The notes beneath the pieces are model-generated. The model was not told the DNA's origin. It saw only the letters and a program-made list of their open reading frames with translations, and searched no databases. Source: Lepidonotus clava (Eukaryota; Annelida; Polychaeta; Phyllodocida; Polynoidae). From it: 64,000 bases of DNA. Where the stretch lies: positions 1,640,001 through 1,704,000 of the forward strand of contig OW387133.1 in assembly GCA_936440205.1 (NCBI GenBank). Direction: 5' to 3'. Shown piece by piece: positions 12,168 through 23,453 of this stretch (positions are counted from its first letter, which is position 1; every line of letters starts with the position of its first letter). The translations under genes were made by a program, and so were the position numbers.

Positions 12168-12867
12168 CAGGGTGCACCCCCAGATAGTAAAAGGTCTTAT
12201 ATTGGTTCCCCTATTTATAAGGCTATTATAAAGGTAGTATTTTAGGTGTTGAGGTATTACAAAGGTCGTATTTTGGTATCAACTGATCTTTCTATAATTT
12301 TTGATTCACTGCAAACCATTCATTACTCGATTTCTCTTAAAATGCCTTAATTTAGAGAGTACTAACTTTTGACAATTGAATACAATTTTGGGCTTTCCAT
12401 TTAGTACGTTTCAAAACTTCTCAGACCCCCCACCCCCACCTCCTTTGGACAGAAGTACGCATTTTATTTGTACTAGAAAATACGCGCATATTTTCAAAAA
12501 TCTCAAACCTCCCCCCCCCCTCTTGGTGCGTACATTTTTCTTAACCCCAAAACGGTCTTATAAAGGTATGAGTTTTCTTCTGTAAAGGTTTAGGCACCCT
12601 GTTTAGTACCTAGTCTAGTAGATGTCTTAGGCCACATTCTTTGTACCTAAACCCGACCCCACTATAAGCCCATCCATGGGCGTTCCTACTTTGTATTACC
12701 TCATACATCAAACCTTCTGAGGGCCTCCCATGATCCACCCATTTTAACCGATTAAAAACTGATCATTAAAGTCCCATTATCGTCACAAAGAGATACATCT
12801 TTGTGAAAGGTCCCCTCAGAAGTAAGGATAACTTGGCTGAAGTCCATCTTAATGTTTAGAGAAACGG

Positions 12868-12880
12868 CCACCAGGGGGCG
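12868..12880 (+). promoter_or_regulatory. CTCF-like motif
   Basis: CCACCAGGGGGCG fits the known CTCF core (CCASYAGRKGGC). Sequence match only. Confidence 0.4.
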
Positions 12881-13376
12881 GGTCGCGTGGTAATGGTGTA
12901 TTAAGTAAATACACTTAATGTCTCCTCTCTCCTCACTCTTTTTGGACATTTGATTTGATGTTGGTTTTATTCATAAAGGAAATGCATTACTAGAATATAA
13001 ATCACACGGTTTTTTGCACCAGAAGACTTTAATTGTGAAAGTATTACCATTTAAAAGCCTGTGTGTTCTGTAAACGGATAACTTGACTTTCAAAAAGCAC
13101 ATAAATGCACTAAATCTGTCAATTTCAGGGATGTAGTTAGTCCCAAAGATGAGTGTACTAACTATGGTGATCACTGCAGCATAGTTTACTAAAATTGAAT
13201 ATATCTGCTTTCATTTATTACCATGTTAAATTATGGCGTTTTGTAATATTTCTACCATTGAATCTATTCGCCTGCTATTTTGAGATGTGATAACTAGCTT
13301 CGTCAAATATTCCTTTGCACTCATTAAATAATTGTTTTTCACATTATGGTGGTTCTCAGCAAACCCACTGATTCAA

Positions 13377-13569
13377 ACTGGCGCCACCCGCTGTAAATAT
13401 GAAGAACTCCCCTTGGTTTATGTACTCTTCTGCCACACGGGGGCGCCACTGAGCCGTGCGCTAAGTGACGCCCAGGTGGCGCCACGTGGACTGTTGTCGT
13501 TAACGTCCACTTGGGGGCGGTAGTGAGCAGTGTAGTGGTGTGAATATCCAGCTGCAGGTGGCGCTGCAG
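13377..13569. promoter_or_regulatory. Cluster of five CTCF-like GC-rich words
   Basis: ACTGGCGCCACCCGC at 13374, CCACACGGGGGCGCCACT at 13433, CCAGGTGGCGCCACG at 13472, CCACTTGGGGGCGGTAG at 13507 and GCTGCAGGTGGCGCTGC at 13551 lie within about 195 bp of otherwise AT-rich intron, 320 bp upstream of the exon iii array. The last fits the CTCF consensus best. Some could be by-chance palindromes around GGCGCC. Confidence 0.4.
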
Positions 13570-13886
13570 TTCTCTGACATGAGAATGAAATGAAATATAT
13601 AAAGATTCGTCCTCAGTTCGTTAATCCCAAACCAAAACAATCAATAAACAAATCCATTTTACATCCACTTACATACAAATAGCACGTAATAATATTTTGT
13701 ATCAATATATTTTGCTATTTATTGAAACTTCCATTGATACAATAGAAAGCTACTGAAGGTGGTACTGCTCTTTCTCCTCTATCAAGATTTCGTTGACACT
13801 GAATCGGAAAGAAAATACATATCTGAAAAGAGTTATAGGTTTAAATTTAGGGTATGTCAATTTATCTTCATATCGATAACTTTCAG

Positions 13887-14180
13887 ACCTGGAACAGGAC
13901 CTCAACGGACTCCGTAAATGGCTGCACAAGGTTAAGAGTCTACTCCTGCTGCTCTCTGTCCAACCCCACTGGACCACCACAGAACTGGATGTTATTTTTA
14001 GTGTATACTCATTATCGTATAATTTACTTTCAGACCTAGAACAGGACCTTAACGGGCTCCGTAAATGGCTTCACGAGGTCAAGAGTCGACTCCTCCTGCT
14101 CTCTGTCAAACCTCACTGGACCACCGCTGAACTTTACGTTATTCTTAGTGTATACTTATTATAGTAATGTTAACTTTCAG
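13887..14180 (+). repeat. Two upstream copies of exon iii, period 147 bp
   Basis: Copies start at 13887 and 14034, each after a CTTTCAG acceptor, and the real exon starts at 14181; spacing is 147 bp both times. Each copy has about 107 nt of the exon (to CCACCGCTGAACT or similar), then intron sequence with GTTATT-TTAGTGTATAC and no donor. Because 147 is 49 codons, splicing to the first copy reads in frame through its tail into the second, which then ends at a TAG at its tail. Changed residues include KVKSLLLLL in place of EVESRLLPL in copy one. Confidence 0.9.
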
Positions 14181-14305
14181 ACCTCGAACAGGACCTAAAC
14201 GGGCTCCGTAAATGGCTGCACGAGGTCGAGAGTCGACTCCTGCCGCTCTCCGTCAAACCTCATTGGACCACTGCAGAACTAGAAGCCAAATTAAAGGAAC
14301 ACCAG
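14181..14305 (+). CDS. AKAP6: AKAP6-like exon iii: helix A of the second repeat
   Basis: The 125-nt exon starts in phase 1 (its first two bases complete GAC with the last base of exon ii) and ends in phase 0 at the donor GTATGT. It encodes LEQDLNGLRKWLHEVESRL, a clear spectrin helix A with the conserved Trp, then a linker SVKPHWTTAELEAKLKEHQ leading into helix B. It is the third and only complete copy in an array of period 147 bp; the two copies upstream lack its last 18 or so bases and its donor. I chose this copy because only it has a donor and the complete KLKEHQ end that joins smoothly to exon iv. Confidence 0.82.
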
Positions 14306-14767
14306 GTATGTACAACAGATTACCTACAAATTTCTGCAATGATTCGGTTCATTCGGATATCTGATTTTAAAGCAAAATAATAATGAACAAAAAATAAAAA
14401 TTTTGAGTTGTATTTCGCTTTTAACAACCATCACCGGAGCATTTCGGAATCAACTATCAGATTGTATTTGTGGCTATTTTACATATATTATATTGATTTT
14501 AACAATCACAAAATCAGACCTCCGAATGACCAGTCTGTATGACCCAATGTTTGATTATGCATGTAAACGTGTATATTATAATCATTTTAGAGCCGTGGAT
14601 CTGAAAGTAGTATAGGAAAAGTGCGGTTTGCAGATGGCACCAAGAAGTTACCAGGATTAGGCCTAGTCATGCAAACCAAACCTAATTTTCAGGCAATTTC
14701 TATCAGAAAAGATTAGCATAACGAATATAATGAGCCATTAAGTTGACTAAAATGTCAGTTTACCCCA

Positions 14768-14911
14768 CACGTGATAAAGTCATCACTCACTGCGCGTGCG
14801 TGGAGCACGTGGTCCGTTACCATGGTAACCTCTAGACTTAGGGGTGGTCACGTGGGGTACCAGCGAAGCCACGTGAGCGGTCAGCGTCCGTACTGACCTC
14901 TGCGCATGCGC
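14768..14911. promoter_or_regulatory. Compact E-box/RFX/NRF1-type motif cluster
   Basis: CACGTG at 14768, 14806, 14849 and 14870; a perfect 14-bp RFX-type palindrome GTTACCATGGTAAC at 14816-14829; and the NRF1-type palindrome TGCGCATGCGC at 14901-14911. The stretch is CpG-rich in an AT-rich intron and starts 460 bp after exon iii. Could be an intronic enhancer or alternative promoter; no TATA box or following exon is seen. Confidence 0.4.
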
Positions 14912-17624
14912 TGTCCACTGGTAGGTCATCACTGCAGTAGGACCCCTATAATTTACAGGACTTTGAAATGAGAGATATTTAGTGATTAAAGCAAATGAGA
15001 GATATTTAGTGATTAACGCACTGTGCTTATAATTTTTTTTTTTTTTTTTTTTTTATTCAGCATTACCCTGAAAGGGGTCAAGCTTTCGCCTGTTCTCCCC
15101 CCACCTTCAGCGATTCTATACCCTCACACCTGTCGAGCTGGGATTTTTCCCCTGGAAATCAGATGCAGGTGGGAGGGGTGTAACAGAGAACTCTGAATGA
15201 AGGTCGTGCAGGAAGATTTTGTGATAAGTGAAATGAAATCACACTTTTGTTCAAATGGTTTAAAGGACACAAAGACTGAGTTGTGTTAATGAGTTATACA
15301 GCTTTCCTTTACTCGTGCTTAACCTCAATATTTGGAGACAACTTTTCTTCTGCATGTTCCTGGGGTGTTTTGATTAAGTACATTGAGTTAATAAGAAACC
15401 AGCAGTTTAAAGGACAAAAGGACACAGTTTTTTTCCTAAAAGTCCCATGTTTATCATTCTGGTCACACACAGACCCTCACCTCTGACCTTGTAATGGACC
15501 GTCGCTGACCGCTCTCTATCTCGGTTTGGGGCGGTCAGCGTCAGATCTCATTGTCCGGCTGCCCCATGTTTAACATGGGATTAAACCTGGCTTTGGTGAA
15601 TAATCACCAATCAGACCTGCATTGTACCGAATGGAACCAGATGGGGACAATAAACAAGCCATGTGTTTCCCCTGCTATCTCGACAGTCGTGACCTGTTTT
15701 ATCGGTTTACGAGCGCTGTCCGAGCGAATGACAGAAGCTGATTAATTTTTGGCATTCTGACCGTGTTTGGTTTATTTGTGCATCAGTTGTAAATCATGGA
15801 GGATTGATAATGGAATTAATGTTTGGGCTGATTATGACAATGAATGATATAAGAGGGTTTAGGGTGGTCAAGGGCCTTTGTTTAGTGCATAGGAAAATTA
15901 TTTGCGAAATTATAGAACTTTTATGAGATGTTTTGCAAAAAAAAAGTGTTGTTTACCAGACCTTTTCTAGCAAACAGATATCATAGATGGCTCGCTCTGG
16001 ACAAAGATAACCTTGGAAAGTTTCAAACATATTAAACAATTAAAACCCCAATGAAAGATTAATCTTTTCATGCCAAATTTCTTTCTATAAACTCATACAA
16101 AATTGATAAAAATGTATCTTAGAATTAGAGCGAAAGTTCCGGGAAATGTTTTTTCCCTTTGTGAAATTAAATGATGGAAAAACAACAGATATCCTAAAAA
16201 TTACCTAGAAACACCTTGGAAACGACCCAGAAATCAGCACACCTTGTCGGTATAAAGCGGAACAAAGCCCGGCCCAGCGAACCGTACCCCGCGCCCTACC
16301 TGCACCCACCCCCTACCCTGGCCACGCGCCCTGCACAATGGGAACCACCCCATGCAACAAATTTACCCCAACAAAAAATGTGAAAAAACATGGGGATAAG
16401 TCAATAAGTGACACTTATCCCAGACGAGGCTGGCGCTAGGTGGAGCCACCCAGGTGTGAAGAGGGTTATGTGAGAAGGGGCGTTTTGGGGAGGTCTTTGA
16501 TAGGCAGGTGGGGATTGGGAGTCGGGGGGAGGGATTCAAATAAGATAAAAATGTATTTCATTTACATGTACATACCTCTCAGGATCACTTTCAGATCCAT
16601 ATTATGACAGCAATTCTTCAGAACAATCAAATGCAGTTACCTCAAAGTTTAAACTGATCTTTTGACTTATTCATCGTAAAAAAAGTGAAAATGTCAAATA
16701 TACAAAGATTCATAAATTTGCCTTAAAATGTCCGAATACCGTGTTGCTTTCTGTATGATATTCCATGGTTTATTGCTAATATTCAGTAGTATTGGCCGAA
16801 TAATAAGCCAGAGTAAGACAAGAGTAAGTAATATTCAATAATTTAGCCATAACCACTGACACCCCTCCCCCTCCCTCGGCAGGTGAAAACGTCGCGTGTA
16901 GGTGAGTCATGCGTGTCCATTGTCCCGGGCCCGGGGCCAGCTCCCCCCCCCCCCCCCCCCCCCAAGTCATACGTATCCATTGTCCCGGGCCGGACTCAGG
17001 TGACGTAATGTGGAATGGCCGCTGGGTTTTAGTTATACAGAGTCGGGATTCACCCCCCCCCCCCTCCCTCAACTCTCATTAATTTACACCAATTTCGTCC
17101 CCTGACGTTTGTATGCATCTACACACTTAAGTTTTTACACTTGTTTATTGAAGGAACCTCAATGAGTTCAAATTATATAATTTTTCGAATGCCACGTTCA
17201 AATAATCGAAGGTCTAATTAATGAAGTTTTGTCAACTAAACTCAATTGCACAACAGTAGTAATGGTCATGCATAGTCAGTCTGATGACAATTAGATATTC
17301 AGTCTATAAAAGTAACAATAATAAAAGCATAAAAACATGATTTAGCCAATTCAATTTATATAAAAGATCATAGAGATGTATAACATCTTTCTGTCTGACA
17401 AAAGCAACCTGGGAGAACCCGAGGCACTACCCCAACCCCTCGCCAACCCTCTTGCTCTTTAATAATTATTATTCCCCAGTGCCACACACAAACACAACTA
17501 TACCCCATAAACCTTGCACAGTGGGGGTTAGGTCCAACACCTGTAGGCAGTAAAGAGTTGGTTGTTGGGCACCTTGCCTCTTATTGCTCAGTTTGTTTAG
17601 GTAACCCCTTTCCATTGTCTGATT
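14912..17624. other. Intron, no gene seen
   Basis: Contains 22 T at 15043-15064, an inverted pair CGCTGACCGC / GCGGTCAGCG at 15504-15541, a run of 21 C at 16943-16963 and 12 C at 17053-17064 with a direct repeat of TCCATTGTCCCGGGCC on both sides of the first run (16917 and 16977). Confidence 0.45.
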
Positions 17625-17817
17625 TAAACGACCAGGGGGGTGGGGAAGTCCAGTGGGAAGCATGTGGGACTTCTGCATTGAAAGGCTGGGTGTCTGTTGG
17701 ACCACTTTTCCTTGCCATCATCTCACCTCAATAGATGTGGTCATCAGTGCTTTGTGTTGGTCTCGATATCGCTGGAAAAATGACTGAGTGGACCTGAAAC
17801 TCCAAAACATCATTACT
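17625..17817 (+). mobile_element. SINE-like family D, copy 1
   Basis: Decayed tRNA-like head followed by TTGGACCAC-TTGCCATCATC and the tail TGGTCTCGATATCGCTGGAA with GACCTGAAACTCCAAAACAT. Matches copy 2 at 18134; a further fragment (TTGGACCACCTTTTGGCCTA) is at about 61453. No internal coding. Confidence 0.6.
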
Positions 17818-18133
17818 TTTTGAATGCAGCTGTTTGTCGTTAAATGTATCAAACCTCATTTAAACATCGCACTTAAAGTTGATCTAATGCGTCGATTAGA
17901 AGAGAAATTACAAACAGTGATATTAAATCTGGGACACCTACCATTTCCGAGTTAATAGTGCGTAACTAATTTTGCTTTCTGTCCTCTCAACATCTTCAAC
18001 GTATAAAACCTGCAGCGATTTTAATTAGCTTAATTGCTGGATGTAAAGTATTATTACCTCTCTGGGGTAAGAGGGTCAAATCTCACTTTAGCTAATTTAG
18101 GTCTATACTTTAATAGTCCCACAAACAGACTAA

Positions 18134-18347
18134 GGGGGGGGGGGTGGTTTAGTGAGTAGCGTGATGGCTTTGCACGCGGCCGGCCCAGGTTCGATCCCAG
18201 CTGATGCCTATTAGACCACCTTACCTTGCCGTCGTTTCCACCCCCGTAGATTCAATCATATAACTGTGAACAGTCAAAAACCAGAGTTGGTCTTGATATA
18301 GCTGAAAAATTGCTGAGTAGACCTTAAACTCCAACACATCATCATAC
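18134..18347 (+). mobile_element. tRNA-derived SINE, family D, copy 2
   Basis: Head resembles a tRNA: GTGGTTTAGTGAGTAGCG (box A-like) and GGTTCGATCCC at 18188-18198 (box B). Body has GACCACCTTACCTTGCCGTC; tail has TTGATATAGCTGAAAAATTG and CTTAAACTCCAACACATCAT. The tail style, a GATATCGCTGGAA word followed by a TAAAC end, is familiar from mollusc SINEs. Confidence 0.7.
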
Positions 18348-18400
18348 AGACTCCCACACCCAGTTCCTCCCCTGGCCGCTAGGTGTCACGTGGTGTGAAG

Positions 18401-18415
18401 GCGCCACCTGGTGGG
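18401..18415 (-). promoter_or_regulatory. CTCF-like motif
   Basis: On the minus strand CCCACCAGGTGGCGC, a good match to the CTCF core. Motif reading only. Confidence 0.35.
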
Positions 18416-18538
18416 TTATACAGGATTAACGTCCGGATTAAGGGGATTAGCCAATAGAAAGTGAACTCAAACCTGGCCCCAGGAGGTGAAAGTATGGGAA
18501 CGGGATTGTTCAAATAGTTCCCTTTGTACGTCGGTTAA

Positions 18539-18804
18539 AGGCTATTTTCACTTTGCGGTTGTTAGCATTTGTGGCAGCTTCAACAAGGTACCACAAGCCA
18601 TTTGCAGTTTTGATACCAACATGTTGGTATCTGGTACAGCAAGCAATCCTTAGAAAAACAATATAAAATAGCAGCCGCCACAAGCAGGGGCCGCAAGTAC
18701 CTATATTCCAATTTGCGTTACCATACCGCAAATGAATTCGCAGTCGTTTGCTTGCGTTTTTGTCATGGTGCCGCAAGCAACTCCCATATAGTAGAATATG
18801 GCCT
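18539..18804. mobile_element. Candidate TTAA-type MITE, decayed
   Basis: Ends AGGCTATTTTCACTTTGCGG and, inverted, AGGCCATATTCTACTATATG; TTAA on the left at 18535-18538, changed to TTAC on the right. The interior repeats the word CGCAAGCAA in both orientations. Confidence 0.35.
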
Positions 18805-19717
18805 TTACCCATTGGTAAATAGTTTCAAAAGCTAGCTCACTGTATGTCTGCAGAATGCTGGGGAGAAAATGGGCATAGTCAACATATATGTAGGAGAAAA
18901 CCTTATACCTTTTATAATATTGGAAAGTTCATATGGAGAAACCTATGAAATACTGGCAAATTAAAGAAAAGAATATATACAAAATCTTTCAAAATTGTCT
19001 TAATATTGGTTATAAATACAGATACAGAGAGTTTCAAATAGATGAAAATCATGAAAATCCAATTTAAATAAGTTAAGTGAAATACTAATTATCACCAAAC
19101 ACGAACCGAACCACTCAGTGACAGAGCCAGCAGCTGACCCCCCCCCCTACCCCCCTATCCCCCAACCCCCACCCTTTTACAGTTATTAAGTACCGTTGTG
19201 CGGTAGATCTAACTTGACGTAAGGTCTCACACGCCTCATTTAATACCAGAGAGGGCTTATGTCATCGGCCAGCGGCCAGCCGGGGACATGGGGAAAGTGT
19301 GTGTGTGTGGGGGGGGGGGGGGGGGGGGGGGTGATCAACACTATAGGACCACAGAACTGTCGAGCTCAGACCAATTGTTTCCCAAAGGACTACACAGAAC
19401 TCAGACAGGAGAGGGAAGCCTGGTAATACTTGCTGGATAGGACTATAAAAAGGACAAACATCTGTCATATTTAAAGAGTTTCTCATGGAAAATTTGATTT
19501 AGTGTAGATGACAGAAAATTTAAAGCCTGCGATTTAAGCTTCTCTTTATGTGTGACTTGCAATTGTTTTAAGTAAAAAAAAAAACAATAGAAAGACTCGA
19601 ATTTCCCTGGAACATATTTCTAAAAAAGGATTGTGATTAAGTATACTCTTAATCCCTTGGCATATGTGTGCCAAGGGATGTAGCCTATATACTACAGGCT
19701 TGAAACAATCCAATTGA
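18805..19717. other. Intron, no gene seen
   Basis: Holds the longest homopolymer of the window, 23 G at 19309-19331, next to a short GT run, and an 11-bp hairpin ATCCCTTGGCA/TGCCAAGGGAT at 19652-19679. Confidence 0.45.
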
Positions 19718-20000
19718 CTTGTCTCAACAAGGTGTTAGAATTTAGTGTAATTGAAGCCGATAGAAAGTAGATTTTGTTGATAATTAAGCCAACTATAAAA
19801 GGTTGTAGGGAGAGAAGGTATGAATAAGTGTGGATAAGAAGTGGTAGAGTATTTACTTGGTATAAAGCCAATTTACTTGTCTCAACAAGGCGTTAGATCT
19901 AAGCGTAATTAAAGCTGATGAAAGTAGATCTCAGGTAGTTTGTGGGGGAGAAGGTGTGAAATGGTTTGGATAAATAGCAAGTAGGTGTATAGGAGGTGTG
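19718..20000. repeat. Direct duplication, 158-bp offset
   Basis: CTTGTCTCAACAAGG at 19718 and 19876, followed in both by GTTAGA, GTGTAATT/GCGTAATT, AAGC-GAT-GAAAGTAGAT, GGGAG-GAAGGT and GGATAA. Two imperfect units. Confidence 0.7.
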
Positions 20001-22279
20001 AAGTGAAGGTGATTGGTCAGTCGAAGTTGACCAATCAGAGGCCTTAATACGGAGAGGTATGTGGGGATTACGCAAGACAGGTGAGGCTTGTTTGTACAGG
20101 TAGGTAGTAAATACCAGGTATTATTCACCTGGCCAGGAAATAGGCAAATATTACCTTGCTCTGCCATATAAGGACATGGGCTCTGTAGAACTTGTTCTGA
20201 ACGTCGAATACCCGAATACTCAACACCTTTAGCTACACGAGTAGGGGAGATGAACAGCAAAATACAGTTGGCCATTTAAGAGGTCCTGAACTGGATTGAT
20301 TTTGAGCGGAAGTATAATAGACTGGATCCAACTGAAGGCAATTGTACCTTTGGAAAATTTAAGTTGAATGAAAACACAAATTTCAAAGCACTAGAAGTCT
20401 CCCCCCCCCCCACACACACACACAGAATAAAATTGAAACTTCTGCAATTATCGCCAGTGAGAAATTGATTTATAAATAAACAACATGGCGTCTCCCGCCT
20501 CGGCCGTATAGTGTTGAAGCCTTGCCATCTGCCGATTCCCAACGGACTCTTCTCCGCCCTGGATCCCACTCTGCCACTTCGCCTCCCCAACTCAGAGAGT
20601 GTCTCAGCACTGTAGGTCCAGGTTGGTTTGGCACCTGTGGCCAAGACCGCACCAGCGAAAACCGCAAGGCTATCTTTAAGCTGCAGGGCGTAGTAATCGT
20701 ATAATGGTGGTGTATAATTATAGGAGTACACAGCAGAGGGATAGCAGAGTCAGTTCTTATAGACTAACTTTTCTGGCTCGGGGAGCGATCTCGGCGCAGA
20801 GAGTCTGGATCCTATATACACTCAGTATGAGGGGTCTGAGGCAGCGCACGGCTCAGGGCTCCGTCAATGGAAATGGCGGGAGAACGGGGGCTCTGGATGG
20901 GGATAGGAGGGAGTGCTCATATTGCATGCCAAATTTCAGAAGTGACAATGGCACATATACCTACTGTCTAGCAATGAAAATGCTATACATGTTGATTCTA
21001 AAAAGTGACCCATTTCGCAAATCACCATATGTTTGAGCTTCTGGTTGCATTATTAAGCCCCATGTCCTCAAGTTGAATTTAAGAAAATGGTCATGTCGCC
21101 ATATCGACGTTAAGGGATACAGACCCATAGTACTTATGGATTATACATGAGGGTCTTAACGACCAGCCAATCAGAGCTCTCCTTGGGGATCACCTCGCCA
21201 AGCGGATCTTTTCTTACTCTAAAAGCCATGTCTTTTTGCCAAGAGAGTCAATGCTTGGAGACTGATCTCAGGTAAGTTAATTTGCTCTCCAATCACAGCC
21301 ATTTCACCCTAAAGCCTTTTAGTGTATAAGAAAAGATTGCTGCGCTTGGAGATCACTAAGAAGGCACTGTCCACTCACCGTGCACAGACGGCTAATGGAA
21401 AATCAATACAATCCCCGAGTGGCGCAGATCCAGGCTGTGCTTGGTGTAGTCCGTTCTGACCCAGATTAGCTATTGTATAATGGGTCCGTACACCCACAAC
21501 AATCCATGGCTTTTATTGGTCACTTAATATTTGTAAGGAATTATTTTATTGGCCCTCTATCAATGGCATGGGGAATCCCTTTGATGGTTCTTGGACTGCT
21601 GGTCCTACCTGCTGTAAACCAGCAGCCCCAAAGCATGCTGGGATACAGGGTGGAATTCCCACCTATAATGGTTGGTGGTGTACAGTCTCACGTTGGGAAA
21701 CAGTGGGTCTGAACTCGACAGACTATGCTTGGTGATCCAACCCCCAGCGCTGATCCCCCACCTGCCTCCAGTCCACACAGCGCGGGCCGCCAGCACCCAG
21801 CGAACAGCGTTCCAGAACGCTGAGAGACGCCGTGACGTCGACACCCGCCCCCACCCCCTGAACAATCCGTCCACCCCCTCCCCTTAGTGACCTACAGGAC
21901 CAAAACCCATCAGACCGTGTCGGCCGGTTCTGGCGCCAAAAACTGGCACAAAAAGACAACAACAGAGCCAGGAGAAAACGTGGGGTTATACGAGGAGAGT
22001 ATAACAGCGACAGGAGTATACTGAGACCGTGGAGTATTATACATCAGAGGGGCGTATTGTAGCCCTGTATTGACCTGAAGTAGAGAGACCGTGGAGTATA
22101 CGTTATCAGAGGGACGTATTTTACCTCCATATTGCCCTGACAGTGGATTTACCGTGTACAGAGGTTGAGAGGAGGCTGGTTACCGGCAGGTAGGTGTCTG
22201 TGTGTGTTGTGGCATGCCGTGACAAGCGGCCAACGGGGTGTGTCAGTATGGGCACTGGGGGGGGGGGGGGGGGGGACAT
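20001..22279. other. Intron, no supported gene
   Basis: A GC-rich patch at 20465-20700 gives open frames on both strands (longest on the minus strand, 20276-20731), with no family resemblance. The 30-bp minisatellite phrase recurs near 21070-21115. A run of 19 G is at 22257-22275. Confidence 0.4.
21172..21375. repeat. Inverted repeat / foldback
   Basis: CTTGGGGATCACCTCGCCAA with GCGGATCTTTTCTTACTCTA on the left is mirrored on the right by AAGCCTTTTAGTGTATAAGA with AAAGATTGCTGCGCTTGGAG. Arms of about 50 bp with gaps. May be an old foldback element. Confidence 0.5.
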
Positions 22280-23030
22280 AGACATTGACAGGGAGGTGAA
22301 TGACAACTGAGTGACAGGATCAGTTGACAGCTGTCATACCTATGGAGGGGTGGGTGACAGACCAGCTGTCAAACTTATTGGCAGGAGAGTGACAGGATGA
22401 GTTGACAGCCGTCATATCTTCAACTGTGGATGTATGACAGCTGTCAAACCTACTGATCGGGAGGTGAGTGACAAGAGAGTGACAGGGTTAGTTGACAGCT
22501 GCCATATATACAATTGGGTTTATTGATAGCCTGGTTGTCAGAACTAGTGACAGAGAGGTGAATGACAGCTGAGTGACAGGATGGGTTTACATCTGTCAGA
22601 CATACTACTGAGGGCTCATTGACAGCCAAGCTGTCAGACCTAGTGATGGGGAGGTGAATGACAGCTTGGTGATAGGATGAGTTGACAGCTGTCAGACCTA
22701 CTCCTGTGGTGTGAGTGACAGCCCTGGTGTCAAATCTAGTAAGAGTGACAGGGAGGTGGGTGAGAGTTGAGTGACAGAATGAGTTGACAGCTGCCAACCT
22801 TCTACTGAGGGGTGAGTGACAGGCAGCCTGTTAAACCTACTGACAGGGAAGTGAATGTCAGCTGCGTGACAGGATGAGTTGACAGCTGTCAAACCTACTG
22901 TTGAGGGGTGAGTGACAGCCCGGTTGTCAAACCAGGTGACAGGGAGGTGAGTGATATGATGAATTTACAGTTGAATTTACTACCGTGGGGTGAGTGAAAG
23001 CCTGCAGGTTGTCAAACCCCTTCAATGGCC
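22280..23030. repeat. Minisatellite with 78-102 bp units, about eight copies
   Basis: The marker GTTGACAGCTGTCA (with variants) occurs at 22323, 22401, 22491, 22585, 22681, 22783, 22878 and about 22972. Units also share GACAGGGAGGTGAATGACAG and GGGGTGAGTGACAG. Unit length varies. TGACAG occurs dozens of times. Confidence 0.85.
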
Positions 23031-23201
23031 CTTCCATGACAGCCTCTGACATGTCTTGGGAAGGAGGATTCAAGGTTGTTGAGGGGGTAGAGTGACAGCT
23101 GGCAAACCTGCTATTGTGGGGTAGATGTATACATGATAAACTTTTAGCCTACCTAAACTGAATAATTAACGAGGAGCCTGGCACTACTAATTAACAAAGG
23201 T

Positions 23202-23453
23202 TCCCTAAATCAATATGTCCGAAATATTCAGGATCTAAAACATCTCCTTATTACCCGGAACAAAAAGCAGTGGGAATACAGTGAGTACAGAATCAGTGTC
23301 AGCTCGCAGTAGGATTTCAGTGGTAAATCAGTGTGAATACAGTGGCTGAATAGTGGGAAATCAGTATGTCCGAAATATGTAAATAAGGTAGAGTGTACAA
23401 TCAGTATTATTTCAGTAACTAATTTAAATATTTCGGACAAATTGATTTAGGGA
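23202..23453. mobile_element. MITE with 27-bp terminal inverted repeats
   Basis: Left end TCCCTAAATCAATATGTCC plus GAAATATT (23202-23228); right end is its reverse complement at 23427-23453 with one mismatch. The interior is made of short CAGTG-AATACAGTG-type repeats. 252 bp, no coding capacity. Target duplication is not clear, so the superfamily is undetermined. Confidence 0.75.

Noticed and set aside
20276-20731. 151-codon open frame on the minus strand
   Set aside because: No recognisable domain, overlaps open frames on the other strand in a GC-rich patch, and contains a poly-C/CA microsatellite.
21265-21276. A second ratchet site (CTCAG then GTAAGT)
   Set aside because: The acceptor lacks a pyrimidine tract and branch-point word; it lies inside an inverted repeat.
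22121-22892. Overlapping minus-strand frames with SCHSAVIHLP-like repeats
   Set aside because: Translation of the 78-102 bp minisatellite; frames change from unit to unit.
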